A stretch of DNA of 64,000 nucleotides from assembly GCA_007115705.1 (NCBI GenBank), contig QXEO01000143.1:4509434-4573433 (forward strand), given 5' to 3'. The position numbers were made by a program, and so were the translations under genes. The notes under the pieces were generated by a model. It was not told the origin of the DNA. It ran no database searches and saw nothing but the letters and a program-made list of their open reading frames with translations. Of the stretch, positions 36,153-46,342 are shown one piece after another. Within the stretch, counting starts at the first letter, position 1; each line of letters starts with the position of its first letter. The stretch is from Dactylis glomerata (Eukaryota; Streptophyta; Magnoliopsida; Poales; Poaceae).

Positions 36153-39100
36153 TCATGGTGGATCAACAACACTGAGTTTGGAGAGTAAGAAGTCATGCTG
36201 CGCTCTAGTTTGTGCCTTTGTAAAGAAATCCGCCAACTGCAAATCTGAAGGCACATAGTGAAGCGCAACAACCTGAGCCTGCACCTGAGCACGTGTATAG
36301 AAAGCATCAACACCAATATGCTTGGTAAGCTCATGCTTGACCGGATCACGTGCAATACTGATAGCACCTGTACTGTCAGACAAAAGTGGAGTGGGTGTCG
36401 TAACAGAGACCCCAAAATCTGCAAGCAACCACCGTAACCATGTCACCTCAGCAATCAACAAGGCCATAGCTCGCAACTCAGCCTCTACACTCGAACGGGA
36501 AACTGCAACCTGTTTCTTCGTCTTCCAAGCAACAAGCGAACCACCAAGAAACACACAGTAAGCAGAAAGTGAACGACGATCCGAAGAATCACTCGCCCAC
36601 GTAGCATCCGAGTAGCACTGGAGCTGGAGAGAGCTGGAACGAGGAAAGAAAAGGCGACGAGTAATCGTGCCACGAAGATAACGAAGAACACGAAGGAGAT
36701 GACTATAGTGGACAGTGGTAGAAGCTGAGACAAACTGACTCAGAATATGAACAGGATAAGATACATCAGGACGAGTGACAGCAAGATAAACAAGACTCCC
36801 AACAAGATGGCGATATCGCATCGGATCAGGAAGAGGATCACCATCAGTAGGACGAAGCTTAACATTAAGCTCCATAGGAGTCTCAACAGTGCGCTCATCC
36901 CCAAGAGCAGCACGAGCAAGAACATCCTGAATATACTTTTCCTGAGAGATAGAAAAGCCATCAGAGGTGGAAGAGACCTCGATCCCAAGAAAATAGCGGA
37001 GAGGACCAAGATCGGTCATAAGAAACTGCTCACGAAGATGAGCCTTAACAAAGGCAATATACTCAGGATCATCACCAGTAATGATCATATCATCAACATA
37101 GAGAAGGAGAAGAGTGAGGCCACGAGGAGAAGTATGAACGAACAGCGCTGGATCATGAGCGCTGGGAGAGAAACCAGCAGCAGTCACCACAGAGGCAAAG
37201 CGCTCAAACCAGGCACGAGGGGCCTGTTTCAAGCCATAAAGAGAACGCCGAAGGCGACAGACCATCCCATCAGGGACAGAATACCCGGGAGGAGGCTGCA
37301 TGTAAACCTCCTCACTCAACTCGCCATTAAGAAAAGCGTTCTGAACATCAAGCTGAGACACAGACCAGTGTCGAACAGAAGCGACAGCAAGAAGAGTACG
37401 CACAGTGGTCATATGAGCCACAGGGGCAAAAGTCTCATCATAGTCACGACCGTGCTCCTGCTGAAAGCCACGAGCCACAAGACGCGCTTTGTAGCGCTCA
37501 AGAGATCCATCAGAGCGGGTCTTAATTTTATAGACCCACTTACACGTGATAGGACGAACACCGGGAGGGGGAGAGACAAGATCCCATGTGCCAGTGCGCT
37601 CAAGCGCAACAATCTCCTCAGCCATAGCAAGCTGCCATTCAGGATGACGCTCAGCATCCCAATAAGAAGTCGGCTCGGAGGCAACAGAAAGACCGTACTG
37701 ACTAGGAGAGTAACGGTCTGGAGCACGACGCGGACGAGTCGCCAGAAGAGGAGAGGAAAGCTCGTCAGAAGAAGAAGACATATCAGAAGAAGAAGAAGGG
37801 ACATCAGGAGGAGGATCTGGAACATGAGTGCGACGATAATAATGAAAGGGAAAAGGAGACAACGGTGAGGTGGGCGGAGGATCAGAAGAAGAAAGAGGAG
37901 AACTAGGTGGAGAGGAGGACAACGGAGTCGAAGAGGATGGCGCCGGGGAGGAAGAGGGCGCATCAGAACGAGGTCTAGAAGGAGGGACAATAGGGACAGA
38001 AGGAGGTGCATCAGGAAACAGAAGAAAAGAGATATCATCCACCGGGTAGGTACCAGAGGTGGGGCGAGGGTAGAAGGGACGTGTCTCATCAAACGTGACG
38101 TCACGAGAGATGCGCATCCGACGACCAACAGGATCCCAACAGCGATAGCCCTTATGCTCATCACTGTAGCCGAGAAAAACACACTCAACAGACTGAGCGG
38201 TCAGTTTGGTGCGTTCACGAGGAGGGAGAAGAACATAGCAAACACAACCAAACAAACGAAGAGTCGAGTAGTTTGGAGAACCACCAGAGAGACGCTCGAA
38301 AGGGATGCCACCTTGGAGGGCAGCAGAAGGCTGGATGTTAATGAGGTAAGTCGACGTAGCAACAGCCTCAACCCAGAAATGCGGCGGAAGAGAAGAAGCA
38401 ATCATCATAGCACCGGTGGTCTCAAGAATATGACGATGCTTACGCTCGGCGACACCATTTTGAGCATGCGCACCGGGACAAGAAAACTGAGCAAGGGTGC
38501 CCTGCTCAGCAAGAACACCACGCAGGTGCTGAGAGATATACTCACCAGCAGAATCAGCACGGAACACACGAATGGGCGAGGAATACTGAGTGTGGACCAT
38601 GGCCGCAAAACGCTGATAAATAGAGAGCACCTCACTGCGAGAGCGCATAAAAAACAACCAGGTGTACCGTGAAAAATCATCAATGAATAAAATATAGTAG
38701 CGATGGCCCCCTTTTGAACCAAAGGGAGCCGGACCCCAAACATCTGAATGAACTAAATCAAAAGGTCGCTGAGATACAGACACACTGGTAGGATAGGGAA
38801 GCTGAATCTGTTTGCCTAACCTACAATCCTGACAGTTCAAAGACACATCTCCTGAGACAGACCCCAGAAGACCACGATGGACTAAAGACGATAAACGGGA
38901 GCCACAAAGGTGACCCAGCCGATGATGCCACTGCTGAAAAGAGCCAGTGACGGAAGCAGCAACCGCAGGAGAACTGGCCGATGAAGAGGCAGCGGAAGGA
39001 ACACGAAGCCAGTCTAACTCCCAGAGCCCTGGAGACTCACGGCTGCGAGGGCCAGCTCCAACCAGGGCCTGTGTGCAGCGGTCCTAAACAGCACAAGAAT

Positions 39101-39699
39101 TAGCGTCAAGAATGACGCGACAACCAGAATCAGTAAGCTGACTAGCAGAAAAAAGATTCATCTTAAGGCTAGGAACATGAGAAACATCAGGAACAGAGAA
39201 AGAGGAAGTAGAGAGGGTGCCTCGACTGGAAACAGGAAGAGATGTACCATCAGCCGTGATAACACGGACAGGAGAAATGAGAGAATGAAGAGCAGAAAGA
39301 ATAGAAGACGCAGAGGTCATATGAAAAGAAGCTCCAGAATCCAGATACCACGGGGACATACCTGACTGTGCAGAAGGTGGTGGTCGCGCGGTGCCAGAAG
39401 AGGTAGACACAGGACCAGCAGTGCCTGATGAGGAAGAGCCTGTAGTAGCGAGCAGACTACGAATACCCCGAAGAATGTCCTGCTCAGAGAGTGCAACTGC
39501 AGAAGATCCTGAAGAACCAGCCTGCTGACGAGCGTGGAACTGCTGACGTAAACTAGGATCCCTCCTCCAGCAGCTAGAGAAATCGTGGCCAGTCTTGCCA
39601 CAGTAGGAGCAGGGAGGACGAGGACTCGGTTCTGACCGCGAGGCTGCTGAGACTGACTCTGGCCCTGGACCGGAGGAGTAGAGAGTATCGGCGGCACTG
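36153..39699 (-). pseudogene. Copia pol: protease, integrase, RT, RNase H
   Basis: Pol processes the polyprotein, copies RNA into DNA and integrates it. On the minus strand a zinc knuckle CX2CX4HX4C lies at 39612-39571, the protease active site DSGAS at about 39342, then an in-frame TAG at 39086-39084 (probably a changed CAG). Beyond the stop the frame is open: the HHRLGH...CQDC pre-integrase zinc domain (about 38960-38830), integrase with DFSRYTW and the catalytic D-E region, a proline/serine-rich linker (about 38020-37790), RT with QLDVQNAFLNG and YVDDM (near 37090), and RNase H ending at the TGA at 36153. RT and RNase H look intact over nearly 900 codons. The polyprotein as a whole is broken by the TAG and by the frameshift upstream. 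Confidence 0.88.
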
Positions 39700-40552
39700 G
39701 AGACCGCAACGGAGCCGACGGCACAGGAGGACCACGAGCAGCAAGTACAGAGGGAACCTCAAGAAGACCAGCACCACGAAGACGAGTCTCCTCAGCAAGA
39801 AGCTCAGACAACACCTCAGAGAGCGGGACACGACCACGAGCAAGTAGCTGGGCGCGACGAGGCTCGAACTCCTTGCGGAGCCGAGACAAGAACTCTTAGA
39901 CACGCTGAAACTCCAGATCAACGCGCACAGTCAGACAACAGGAACAAGTGGCACACACAGCTATACGAAGAGAATCAAGCTGGCGCCAGATAGTAGCACT
40001 CTGAGTGTAGAACTCATCAATAGTACAATCGCCCTGCTGAAGAGCATGCTCCTGGCGAACCACAGACAGGTAAAGAGCATCCCCAGATGGCTGATAGCGC
40101 TGACGAAGAAAAGCCCACTGAGCAGCAACAGTAGGAAGACCCATAAACTCAGCAGCATACTGAGGCAGAACACTGGAAGTAAGAACAACAGCAGCACGAG
40201 CATCCTCATCTATCCACTGAGTGTAGTCAGTCAGATCGAGCCGGTAAGTCGCAAGAGCGTCAGAATACTCCTGGACCTGCCGGTCATATTCAGCCAGAGC
40301 AGTAGCATCAGCACTCTTGGCTGCATCCTTGGCCTCCTGAGTAGCATCGGGGGCAAGGGCAACGGGCGTCGATGGAATCGGCGCCGTAGGAACAGTGGGG
40401 CGCGGCGGACAGGGGACCTCGCCGGAAAGCACACCCCAAAGACGAAGACCGCGCATGTGGACGCGCATAAAGGCAGCGAAATCAGGATAATTCGCGCCAT
40501 TAAAGATCACCGGGCAGCGAGGAATCGCAACATAGCCCGATGAGGAAGACAT
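39640..40552 (-). pseudogene. Copia gag with nonsense codon and frameshift
   Basis: The start is the ATG at 40552 (MSSSSGYVAIPRCP); in-frame upstream TTG is not needed. The protein has the Copia gag phrases FNGANYPDFAAFMR and QWAFLRQRYQ and a UBN2-type core. An in-frame TAA at 39898-39896 replaces a residue just before EFLSRLRKEFEPRRAQLL, and the frame changes once more between about 39730 and 39640, because the zinc knuckle at 39612 is read in another frame. About 600 bp of GC-rich leader separate the ATG from the 5' LTR. Confidence 0.82.
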
Positions 40553-41147
40553 CTCTCTCTCTCTCTTTTTTTTGGTTGTCAAAACAGATCTCAGATCTCA
40601 CAACACGAACTGCACGTACTGGGAACTGACCAAGCAGACAGCGGCCAAATTCGCACAAGCAAGGTCACACGAAGCCGCCAAAGGACCGGGGGCGGCCAAT
40701 TCCGGCCGCCGAGGACCAATTCCCGGCGGTGGCGGTGGCCGGCGTTGACCCCTGGCGGCGGCTGAGGTCGTGGCTGAGGTCGGGGAGGCGGCGGGTGCAG
40801 ATCGTGGTCGTGGACGGGACGGGAGGCGGGGACGGGAGGCGGCGGTCCTCCTGCTGGTGACGAGGCCGAGTAGGGATCGATCTGGGGCCGGTCGATGTGA
40901 CCGAGGCCGGGATCGATCTGGGACTGCTCGATGTTACCGAGGCGGGGGCGGAATCGATCTGAGCAGGGAGACGACGACCTGCTCCGGGAGACTCGAGCGG
41001 GATGAGGCCCAGACGCGCGGCTGGGCGGGCGGGCGGCGATGCGGAAGGACGAGCGGAAACGACGAGTGACGAACAGCGGCTAGAACGGGAACCGGCGGTG
41101 GCCGGGGCGAGCTAGCGGCGGCGGTCACGAGCAGAGCCCTAAAATCG

Positions 41148-41159
41148 GCTCTGATACCA
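41148..41159 (-). other. Copia primer binding site (Met-tRNA type)
   Basis: Minus strand TGGTATCAGAGC, directly abutting the LTR. This is the initiator-Met tRNA complement common to plant Copia elements. Confidence 0.92.
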
Positions 41160-41290
41160 TGTTAGGAATAGACAAGTTGTATTCCCTGGGGGCCAAAGGC
41201 CACAACATATAGTTACATGTACAGGTGAGAATATGCAGGAAACCCCCTAACAGGTGGGAAAAATACACATGTACAAATATACATCTAACA
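41160..41290 (-). repeat. Copia 5' LTR
   Basis: 131 bp, ends TGTTAGG and CTAACA, followed by the duplicated ATTTT. Confidence 0.93.
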
Positions 41291-42426
41291 ATTTTAACAT
41301 AAACTGAGAATTACAAACAACATGTGGTATTCCGGTATGAGGTAATAGTATAAGGCTCACACCGATCATTTATTATGGTAATGTATACCGGCAATTAACG
41401 GGCTCAGATTGCGTGTGTGTCACGGATGAGTACTTCATACGTAATCCCGAACGTGCAGCAGAAAGGAAAAATTGAAGCGTCTTGTGAAGCTAATAACGGG
41501 GTGCTATTTCCGGAAGGATGACAATCTAACCTTTTCGCCCACGGTGTATGAGTTTCGACCGGAGTTTCATTCTCAGGGGTATAGAACGCATCAATTGGCG
41601 ACCCACCACCATTAGTAGTCTATTGCTCTGACGATCCATGGTCTTCATACTCTTCAAATGAACTGTGCTCGGGGTTGTTTCACTGCCGCTTGATTGACCT
41701 TTCGATATTGTCATCTCGGACCACCTGCATCAGGGCAAAACACTACTGTCGATAAGGTCGAAATTCAGTTTGGAGCAGCCAAGAACATAGCAATGTATAT
41801 GGGCCAGCATTTTGGTTCAGACTTCTTTGTAATACATTCAGACATACCCTTATGCTAATTGTGGGACATCTATGATCATTAAAAACAGTAGACTACCGCC
41901 CTCGGTTCAAACAATTTCAGTCAATTCAACATTGCCACCGGGGAGCTCCACGTGATGGTTCACTACCCTTCTGGTTTATAAAAGGCATCCAGCTATTTTT
42001 GTTGTGAGAATTATGATGCGTTTTGGATATAATTCATGCTTAAGTTTGTTCATCTATCCAACTTAGTTTGAACATGTTTCAACACGGTTCAATATAGAAC
42101 ATGTTTGAACTAATTAAGTTAAATTCTGACCATCAGTCTATCTGAAATGAATCACTTAAATTGAGATAATCTAAAACAGGGTAGAAAATTGAGATCATCT
42201 AACTGAAAATAATCACTTAAACTGATCACTTAGCACATGAATAGACTAATGTAGTTAAATTCTGACAATCAGTCTATCCAAAAATTAATCACTTAAATTG
42301 AGATCATCTAAAACAGGGTAGAAAACTGAGATCATCTCTAACTGAAATTAATCACTTGAATTGATCACTTAGCACATGAATGGACTAATTTAGTTAAATT
42401 CTGACCATCAGTCTATGTTGAACGTA
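41291..42426. other. intron-like AT-rich sequence
   Basis: Apart from the candidate exon at 41526-41724 and the tandem repeat at 42121-42410 no feature is visible. The reading on the minus strand is compatible with introns of a broken gene. Confidence 0.35.
42121..42410. repeat. ~137-bp tandem repeat, two units plus partial
   Basis: The phrase TAAATTCTGACCATCAGTC (one variant ACAATC) starts at 42121, 42256 and 42395, giving steps of 135 and 139 bases. Each unit contains AATCACTTAAATTGAGAT, 'ctaaaacagggtagaaa' and GATCACTTAGCACATGAAT. Confidence 0.85.
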
Positions 42427-42916
42427 AATTATCAAACTAAGACAAAATGCCATCTAGAGTATTGCCCCTCTGCATATCAAAAGGGAAAAACATTCAGTTT
42501 CAAACACTGCGGTCGAATTCTCCGCAAGTACTGCTCGCGGCAAGTCCAGATTGCGAGAGCAATATATAAACAGCGAAGAGGAGGGAACGAGTCGAGTCAT
42601 CCATCATCCATCGCCTCCACCAGGCCAACCAGCCATGGGGTTCTTCAGCAGGAGCACCTGCAAGCAGACCGCGACCATCGCCTCCACCAGGTCATCCATC
42701 ATCCATCGCCCCCGCGCCGGCCGCCGGCCGCCGCTCCATCGCCCGCGCCGACGTCGCGCAGCTGCTCTCCATCGGCCACCTAGACCGCGCGCTCGTCCGG
42801 GCCGCGCAGGTCCTCGAGGAGGACGACGCGCTGGCGGCGCTCGACGTCCTCGACCTCTACCCACGCCGCCCAGCTGGACAATACTCTAGATGGCATTTTT
42901 TCTTAGCTTGATAATT
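42427..42916. mobile_element. TIR element enclosing a host gene fragment (Pack-type)
   Basis: 38-bp terminal inverted repeats: left 42427-42464 (AATTATCAAACTAAGACAAA and on), right 42879-42916, with 36 of 38 positions complementary. The 414 bases between them contain an IST1-like gene piece. I see no clear target duplication, so the superfamily is open (Mutator-like would be usual for gene capture). An inverted duplication without transposition is the alternative. Confidence 0.6.
42635..42911 (+). pseudogene. IST1-like (ESCRT-associated) gene fragment
   Basis: IST1-family proteins regulate the Vps4 ATPase in multivesicular body sorting. ATG at 42635 gives MGFFSRSTCKQTATIA, like the family's N-terminus. 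After a frame change within about 42680-42730, the second frame gives ARADVAQLLSIGHLDRALVR and then DALAALDVLDLY, the characteristic start of the IST1 helical domain. The frame stops at TGA 42909-42911 inside the right inverted repeat. A 20-bp direct repeat (GTCATCCATCATCCATCGCC at 42595 and 42690) may mark the rearrangement that shifted the frame. Confidence 0.6.
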
Positions 42917-43035
42917 CAGGACCAGATCCGAGCGACGGAAAAGGTGACGACTCGCAAGAACAGAAGCATTACCTGAGCAGCAGTCCGGTGAATCCCACCG
43001 GGGTCTCCATCGCCGTCAACTCTCCGGCCATCTTG

Positions 43036-43881
43036 CGTCGGGATCTTCGGCCAGATCTGGCCGTCCAAGTCCACCGGGGGAGAGTAGGGCAGCCGTCCTC
43101 GACGCTGGTTTGGTGGTGAGATCCAAATTCAGATGAGAGAAGGTGGGGAAAAGGAGGGTGGGGGCCGTCATTCTGCGCCGTACGGGGCGGCAGAGGAAGA
43201 GGTGATCGAGTACAGGGGCAGAGGACGGCGACGACGGGGTCCCCTCGCTGTATCGCCCCGGTATGCAGACCACCGCCTACGGACGTACCGCTTGGAGCCT
43301 AAAGCCTTTGACAATGGGGGTTTCTTAGCACGGTATCCTAGGTACTTTGCTTATGTGACACTATATTAAATGAGGAAAGAAAGGAGTGTTGTAGCTTAGT
43401 TAAGATATAACACTTGCACGAGTTCATAGGCAAAAATTATTTCTAGCCCAATCATATGCATGCATAAGACTAAAATCATTAATTAAGAGATAACCCTTAA
43501 GAAACAATGTATTGGAAAAGTTGTATCTTAAATTTTAATTACTCCTATAAAAACGTGCTAAGAAACAATGCATCGTGAAAGGCCTAAGTGCATAGGGGTC
43601 AACTCCCTGTGCTGTGGGGCCACGGCGTGAATCTCCAACTCCAGTGGACGGCCTGCGATAGCGTCTTGGCGCCATAAGGTCCTGAAATCGGCTTTTTCGC
43701 TTTCAGAATGTTAACAATGGCGTGGACTCCAGAAGCTTTATCGTGGTGCAGTATCGGTCATCCACATGTCATAATTAACGTCATTGATGCCCCTAAGGAT
43801 GATCATATAGTAGGGGATTTAATGGGAAATTAATCAACCAAAAGGCGAGGTCGAATGAATGTGCCGTGGAATCAAAGTCCA
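43036..43881. other. gene-free spacer with one TIR element
   Basis: The right part of the candidate gene's leader reaches about 43270. The rest holds the element at 43316-43567 and sequence downstream of the glycosyltransferase with no clear AATAAA signal. Confidence 0.4.
43316..43567. mobile_element. probable miniature TIR element
   Basis: GGGTTTCTTAGCACG at the left faces CGTGCTAAGAAAC at the right (about 250 bp apart). A third partial copy (AAGAAACAATG, 43499 on) lies inside. The target duplication cannot be fixed, so the superfamily is open. Confidence 0.5.
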
Positions 43882-45378
43882 TCATTTGTCGATCGGGACG
43901 TCTTCTCCAACCTTGACACGGCTCCGTCGGGCCATCAACTCGTCCATCAGCTTTCCAACATCATCGTAGGAAGATCCGCCCTTCTCTACCGCGCTCCTTG
44001 CCTCAGCACCGAGATCTTTAGCCTTCTTCTGAATCGCGTCGCTTTCCTCGCTGTCGCCCATCAATCTCTCGATGGATTCAGCGATGACCTCGCCGGCGAT
44101 CACCTCGTGGGTCTCGATGCCCGATCCGAAGTCCTTGGCGCCGATGCTGACGCCCACCTTGAGCACCTCCACGACGAGCTTCTCGTTGTTGAACTGGTCC
44201 GCGAACCGCGGCCAGGTGACCATCGGAACACCCGCGCTCACGGACTCCAGGGTGGAGTTCCAGCCGCAGTGCGTGACGAACCCGCCGACAGCCGGGTGGT
44301 TTAGGATCAGCATCTGCGGCGCCCAGCTTCGGATGACGAAGCCGCGGTCGCCGCGGGCGACCAGGTCGGCGAAACCTTCAGGCATCCACTCTGTTGAAGA
44401 GTCAGGGCCTGCGCGGCCGACCACCCACACGAAGTTCTTGCCGGAGAGGTCGAGACCGCGAGCGAGCTCGCGGAGCTCCGCCGGCGCGAAGCTGGTTAGC
44501 GTGCCGAAGGAGACGTACACCACCGAGCCAGGCTGCTTGGTGTCCAGCCACCGCAGGCAGCTGTCCGCGTCCGGCGAGTGTGCGCTGGCGCCTCTTCCGG
44601 CCATGTCCTTGCTGGCGAGCGCGACCGGGCCGACGAGCCACGCGCGGCGACCGAGCGTCGCCTGGTAGTGGTCGACGTAGTCTGGCTCCAGCTTCTGGAA
44701 GCTGTTGAACACCTCGCCGAAGCTCTTCTGGTCGGCGTCGTTGACGCGCTGGAGAATTGCCCAGTGGTCCGGCCGCTTCACTGGGTCTATCATCTGGCTC
44801 CGCCTCAGCTCGACACGGTGCGGCAGCCCCGGCAGGGAAACCAGGGCGTCGGGGCCGTCGGCGGCAGGCTCCAGCACGTTGTTGCGGAGCATGCTTTCGT
44901 TGCAGGCCCCCGCGAACAAGCTGCTGCCGAGGAATCCCAGGCGCGGTACGCCGTGCTCCGCGGCGGCGTCCGCGGACCAGTGGAAGAAACTGTCCGACAC
45001 GACCGCGTCGGGGCGGTTGTCAGCCAAGAACCGGTCGAAAGGCTCCCGGAGCTGCGTCACCGCTTGAAAGAGCTTGAGGCGGTCGCCCGGGGATGTAAGG
45101 GCCATGCCGTTCTCGACGCCTGGCGGTAGGCCGACGTCGGGGAATGGCACCACGGAGATATCGATCTCTGGGCAGCCGGTGCCACGGAAGGCGTCGTTGG
45201 CACGGTCGACGGCCGAGCGGATGATGGCGGCGTTGACGGGCGTGGTGAGGATAGTGCACCTCACGCCGCGGGAGGCGAAGAGCGCGGCCATGTCGGCGAT
45301 CGGAATCAGGTGGCCGGGGGCTAGGAACGGGAAGAAGAGGATGTGCAGCGGTGACTGCTGCTCGTCTATGGCAGCCAT
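43882..45378 (-). CDS. UDP-glycosyltransferase, UGT73-like (group D)
   Basis: Family 1 glycosyltransferases move a sugar from a UDP-sugar to small lipophilic acceptors in the cytosol. The 498-residue frame is complete and without introns. The ATG at 45378 sits in GCCATGG; an in-frame TTG 51 bases upstream is rejected. Visible: N-terminal HILFFPFLAPGHLIP with the likely catalytic His23, the partner Asp129 in AVVSDSFFHW, and the 44-residue PSPG box W352-Q395 (WAPQ...HCGWNS...FADQ) whose last Gln fits UDP-glucose. FNNEKLVVEVLKVGVSIGAK after the box is typical of UGT73 enzymes. The acceptor (flavonoid, phenolic, hormone or fungal toxin) cannot be told from sequence. It is the only clearly intact host gene in the window, isolated among transposons. 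Confidence 0.93.
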   Translation of the reverse strand: MAAIDEQQSPLHILFFPFLAPGHLIPIADMAALFASRGVRCTILTTPVNAAIIRSAVDRANDAFRGTGCPEIDISVVPFPDVGLPPGVENGMALTSPGDRLKLFQAVTQLREPFDRFLADNRPDAVVSDSFFHWSADAAAEHGVPRLGFLGSSLFAGACNESMLRNNVLEPAADGPDALVSLPGLPHRVELRRSQMIDPVKRPDHWAILQRVNDADQKSFGEVFNSFQKLEPDYVDHYQATLGRRAWLVGPVALASKDMAGRGASAHSPDADSCLRWLDTKQPGSVVYVSFGTLTSFAPAELRELARGLDLSGKNFVWVVGRAGPDSSTEWMPEGFADLVARGDRGFVIRSWAPQMLILNHPAVGGFVTHCGWNSTLESVSAGVPMVTWPRFADQFNNEKLVVEVLKVGVSIGAKDFGSGIETHEVIAGEVIAESIERLMGDSEESDAIQKKAKDLGAEARSAVEKGGSSYDDVGKLMDELMARRSRVKVGEDVPIDK

Positions 45379-45496
45379 GGCTAGCTGCGTCCGACGCCGG
45401 TCTTCTTTGGCAAAGCAGAGCAGCTGCAACTATCGGAGTCGTCAAGAAAAGAGAGCCGTGTATTTTTCGTTTCCAATGGCAAGAAAGCAGTGTATG

Positions 45497-45503
45497 TATT
45501 TAT
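45497..45503 (-). promoter_or_regulatory. candidate TATA box of the glycosyltransferase
   Basis: ATAAATA on the minus strand, about 120 bp upstream of the ATG, leaving room for a leader of roughly 90 bases. Confidence 0.45.
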
Positions 45504-45858
45504 GCACATCTGAAACTTTGAGCTCACGTGTGTCGTACCGAACCATCCGGGAAGACACGAGGTCAAGTTGTGTTGAATTTGTCATCTCAGTCTTCTAGAA
45601 TCCAGATTGCTTTCAAGATTTGTATGCCATCACGTGCAAGATTTTGAATATTCTCCTATTCGTCCTCACGTAGCTTTTTTTCTTCGATAAAGGGTTTTTA
45701 TTACTGAGTTCAGCAATTACAATCCGGCCTCTGCATAACCAGATGCACACAGCCGTTCAATCTTTACTATTGGTTTGCAGTTGGTGAAGGCACTTTGCCT
45801 TACATTATTTGATTTCCAATTTTGCCCCTGCATGACCAGGCATACCACGAGCTTTACC
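45504..45858. other. upstream spacer with a LINE-like tail
   Basis: CTTTTTTTCTTCGATAAAGG (45673 on) read on the minus strand is AT-rich sequence ending in an A-run, as at the 3' end of a LINE; 'gggtttttattactgag' follows. It may be a 5'-truncated LINE copy of 150-180 bp. No gene. Confidence 0.4.
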
Positions 45859-46334
45859 TCCGGATGGCAATGGGGCCCCGAAACCCGCAAACCCGACGGG
45901 TACCCGCCTTAAATGGGGAGGGTTTGGTAAAAAGTTGGACCCGCCAGGTCTAATGGGGTGGGTCTGGGTGTGGCAAACCCGCACCCGCAGACCTGCGAAC
46001 CCACTCTAAGCCCTAATCTTGTACCTAATAATCCTATGTATAAATAGTAATTACATGTCCACGAGCTGTAAACCACACAACCCACGCAACCACACACACA
46101 GACAACACACAACATATGCACGCGATGGAATTTGGAGTCCTGGAGACAACACACGCTTGCACGCCATCACTATATCACGCCGTCACACGCAGGACATGGG
46201 GACGAGGCGGGTACCCGTTGGGGCCCCGAACCCGACGGGATCGCGGGTCTGGTAAAAAATGAGACCCGCCAAGTTAAATGGGGCGGGTATGGAGGGGTCG
46301 GACCCGGCCCCGAACCCGGCGGGTGCCATCCCTA
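45859..46334. mobile_element. hAT-type non-autonomous element, 476 bp
   Basis: The ends carry GGATGGCA (left) and TGCCATCC (right) as inverted repeats, extended by similar GGGTACCCG-type subterminal blocks. The 8 bases GCTTTACC flank it on both sides (45851-45858 and 46335-46342), the duplication size of hAT elements. No transposase. Confidence 0.88.
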
Positions 46335-46342
46335 GCTTTACC

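Larger units (their letters stand above)
36005..41290 (-). mobile_element. full-length Copia retrotransposon, 5,286 bp
   Basis: 131-bp LTRs at both ends (TGTTAGGAATAGAC...CATCTAACA), perfect target duplication ATTTT (36000-36004 and 41291-41295), Met-tRNA primer site, G-run polypurine tract, and gag-protease-integrase-RT-RNase H in order on the minus strand. The two LTRs differ at 2 of 131 positions by hand count. It sits in an apparent intron of a FAR1-related gene. It is recent but carries two nonsense codons and a frameshift, so it is probably not autonomous. Confidence 0.93.
41526..43031 (-). pseudogene. candidate two-exon gene start, unrecognised
   Basis: A 59-base first exon (43031-42973) starts with ATG in a typical GC-rich leader, encodes MAGELTAMETPVGFTGLLL and ends at AG|GTAATG. 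A possible second exon follows a CTGATGCAG acceptor (AG at 41726-41725) from 41724; joined to the first exon it reads to a TAG at 41526, about 86 residues in total. In another frame the second exon is strongly acidic with two stops and phrases such as FYTPENETP, so it may be a damaged exon of the FAR1-related gene whose last exon is at 35366. The intron contains a tandem repeat and a TIR element. Confidence 0.35.

Noticed and set aside
36747..37868. Long plus-strand frame of 373 codons
   Set aside because: It is the antisense shadow of the Copia RT/integrase region; its composition (Arg/Ile/Lys-rich) mirrors the minus-strand coding frame.
45379..45429. N-terminal extension of the glycosyltransferase from a TTG
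   Set aside because: The family N-terminus fits the ATG at 45378 in a strong GCCATGG context; the 17 extra residues have no family match.
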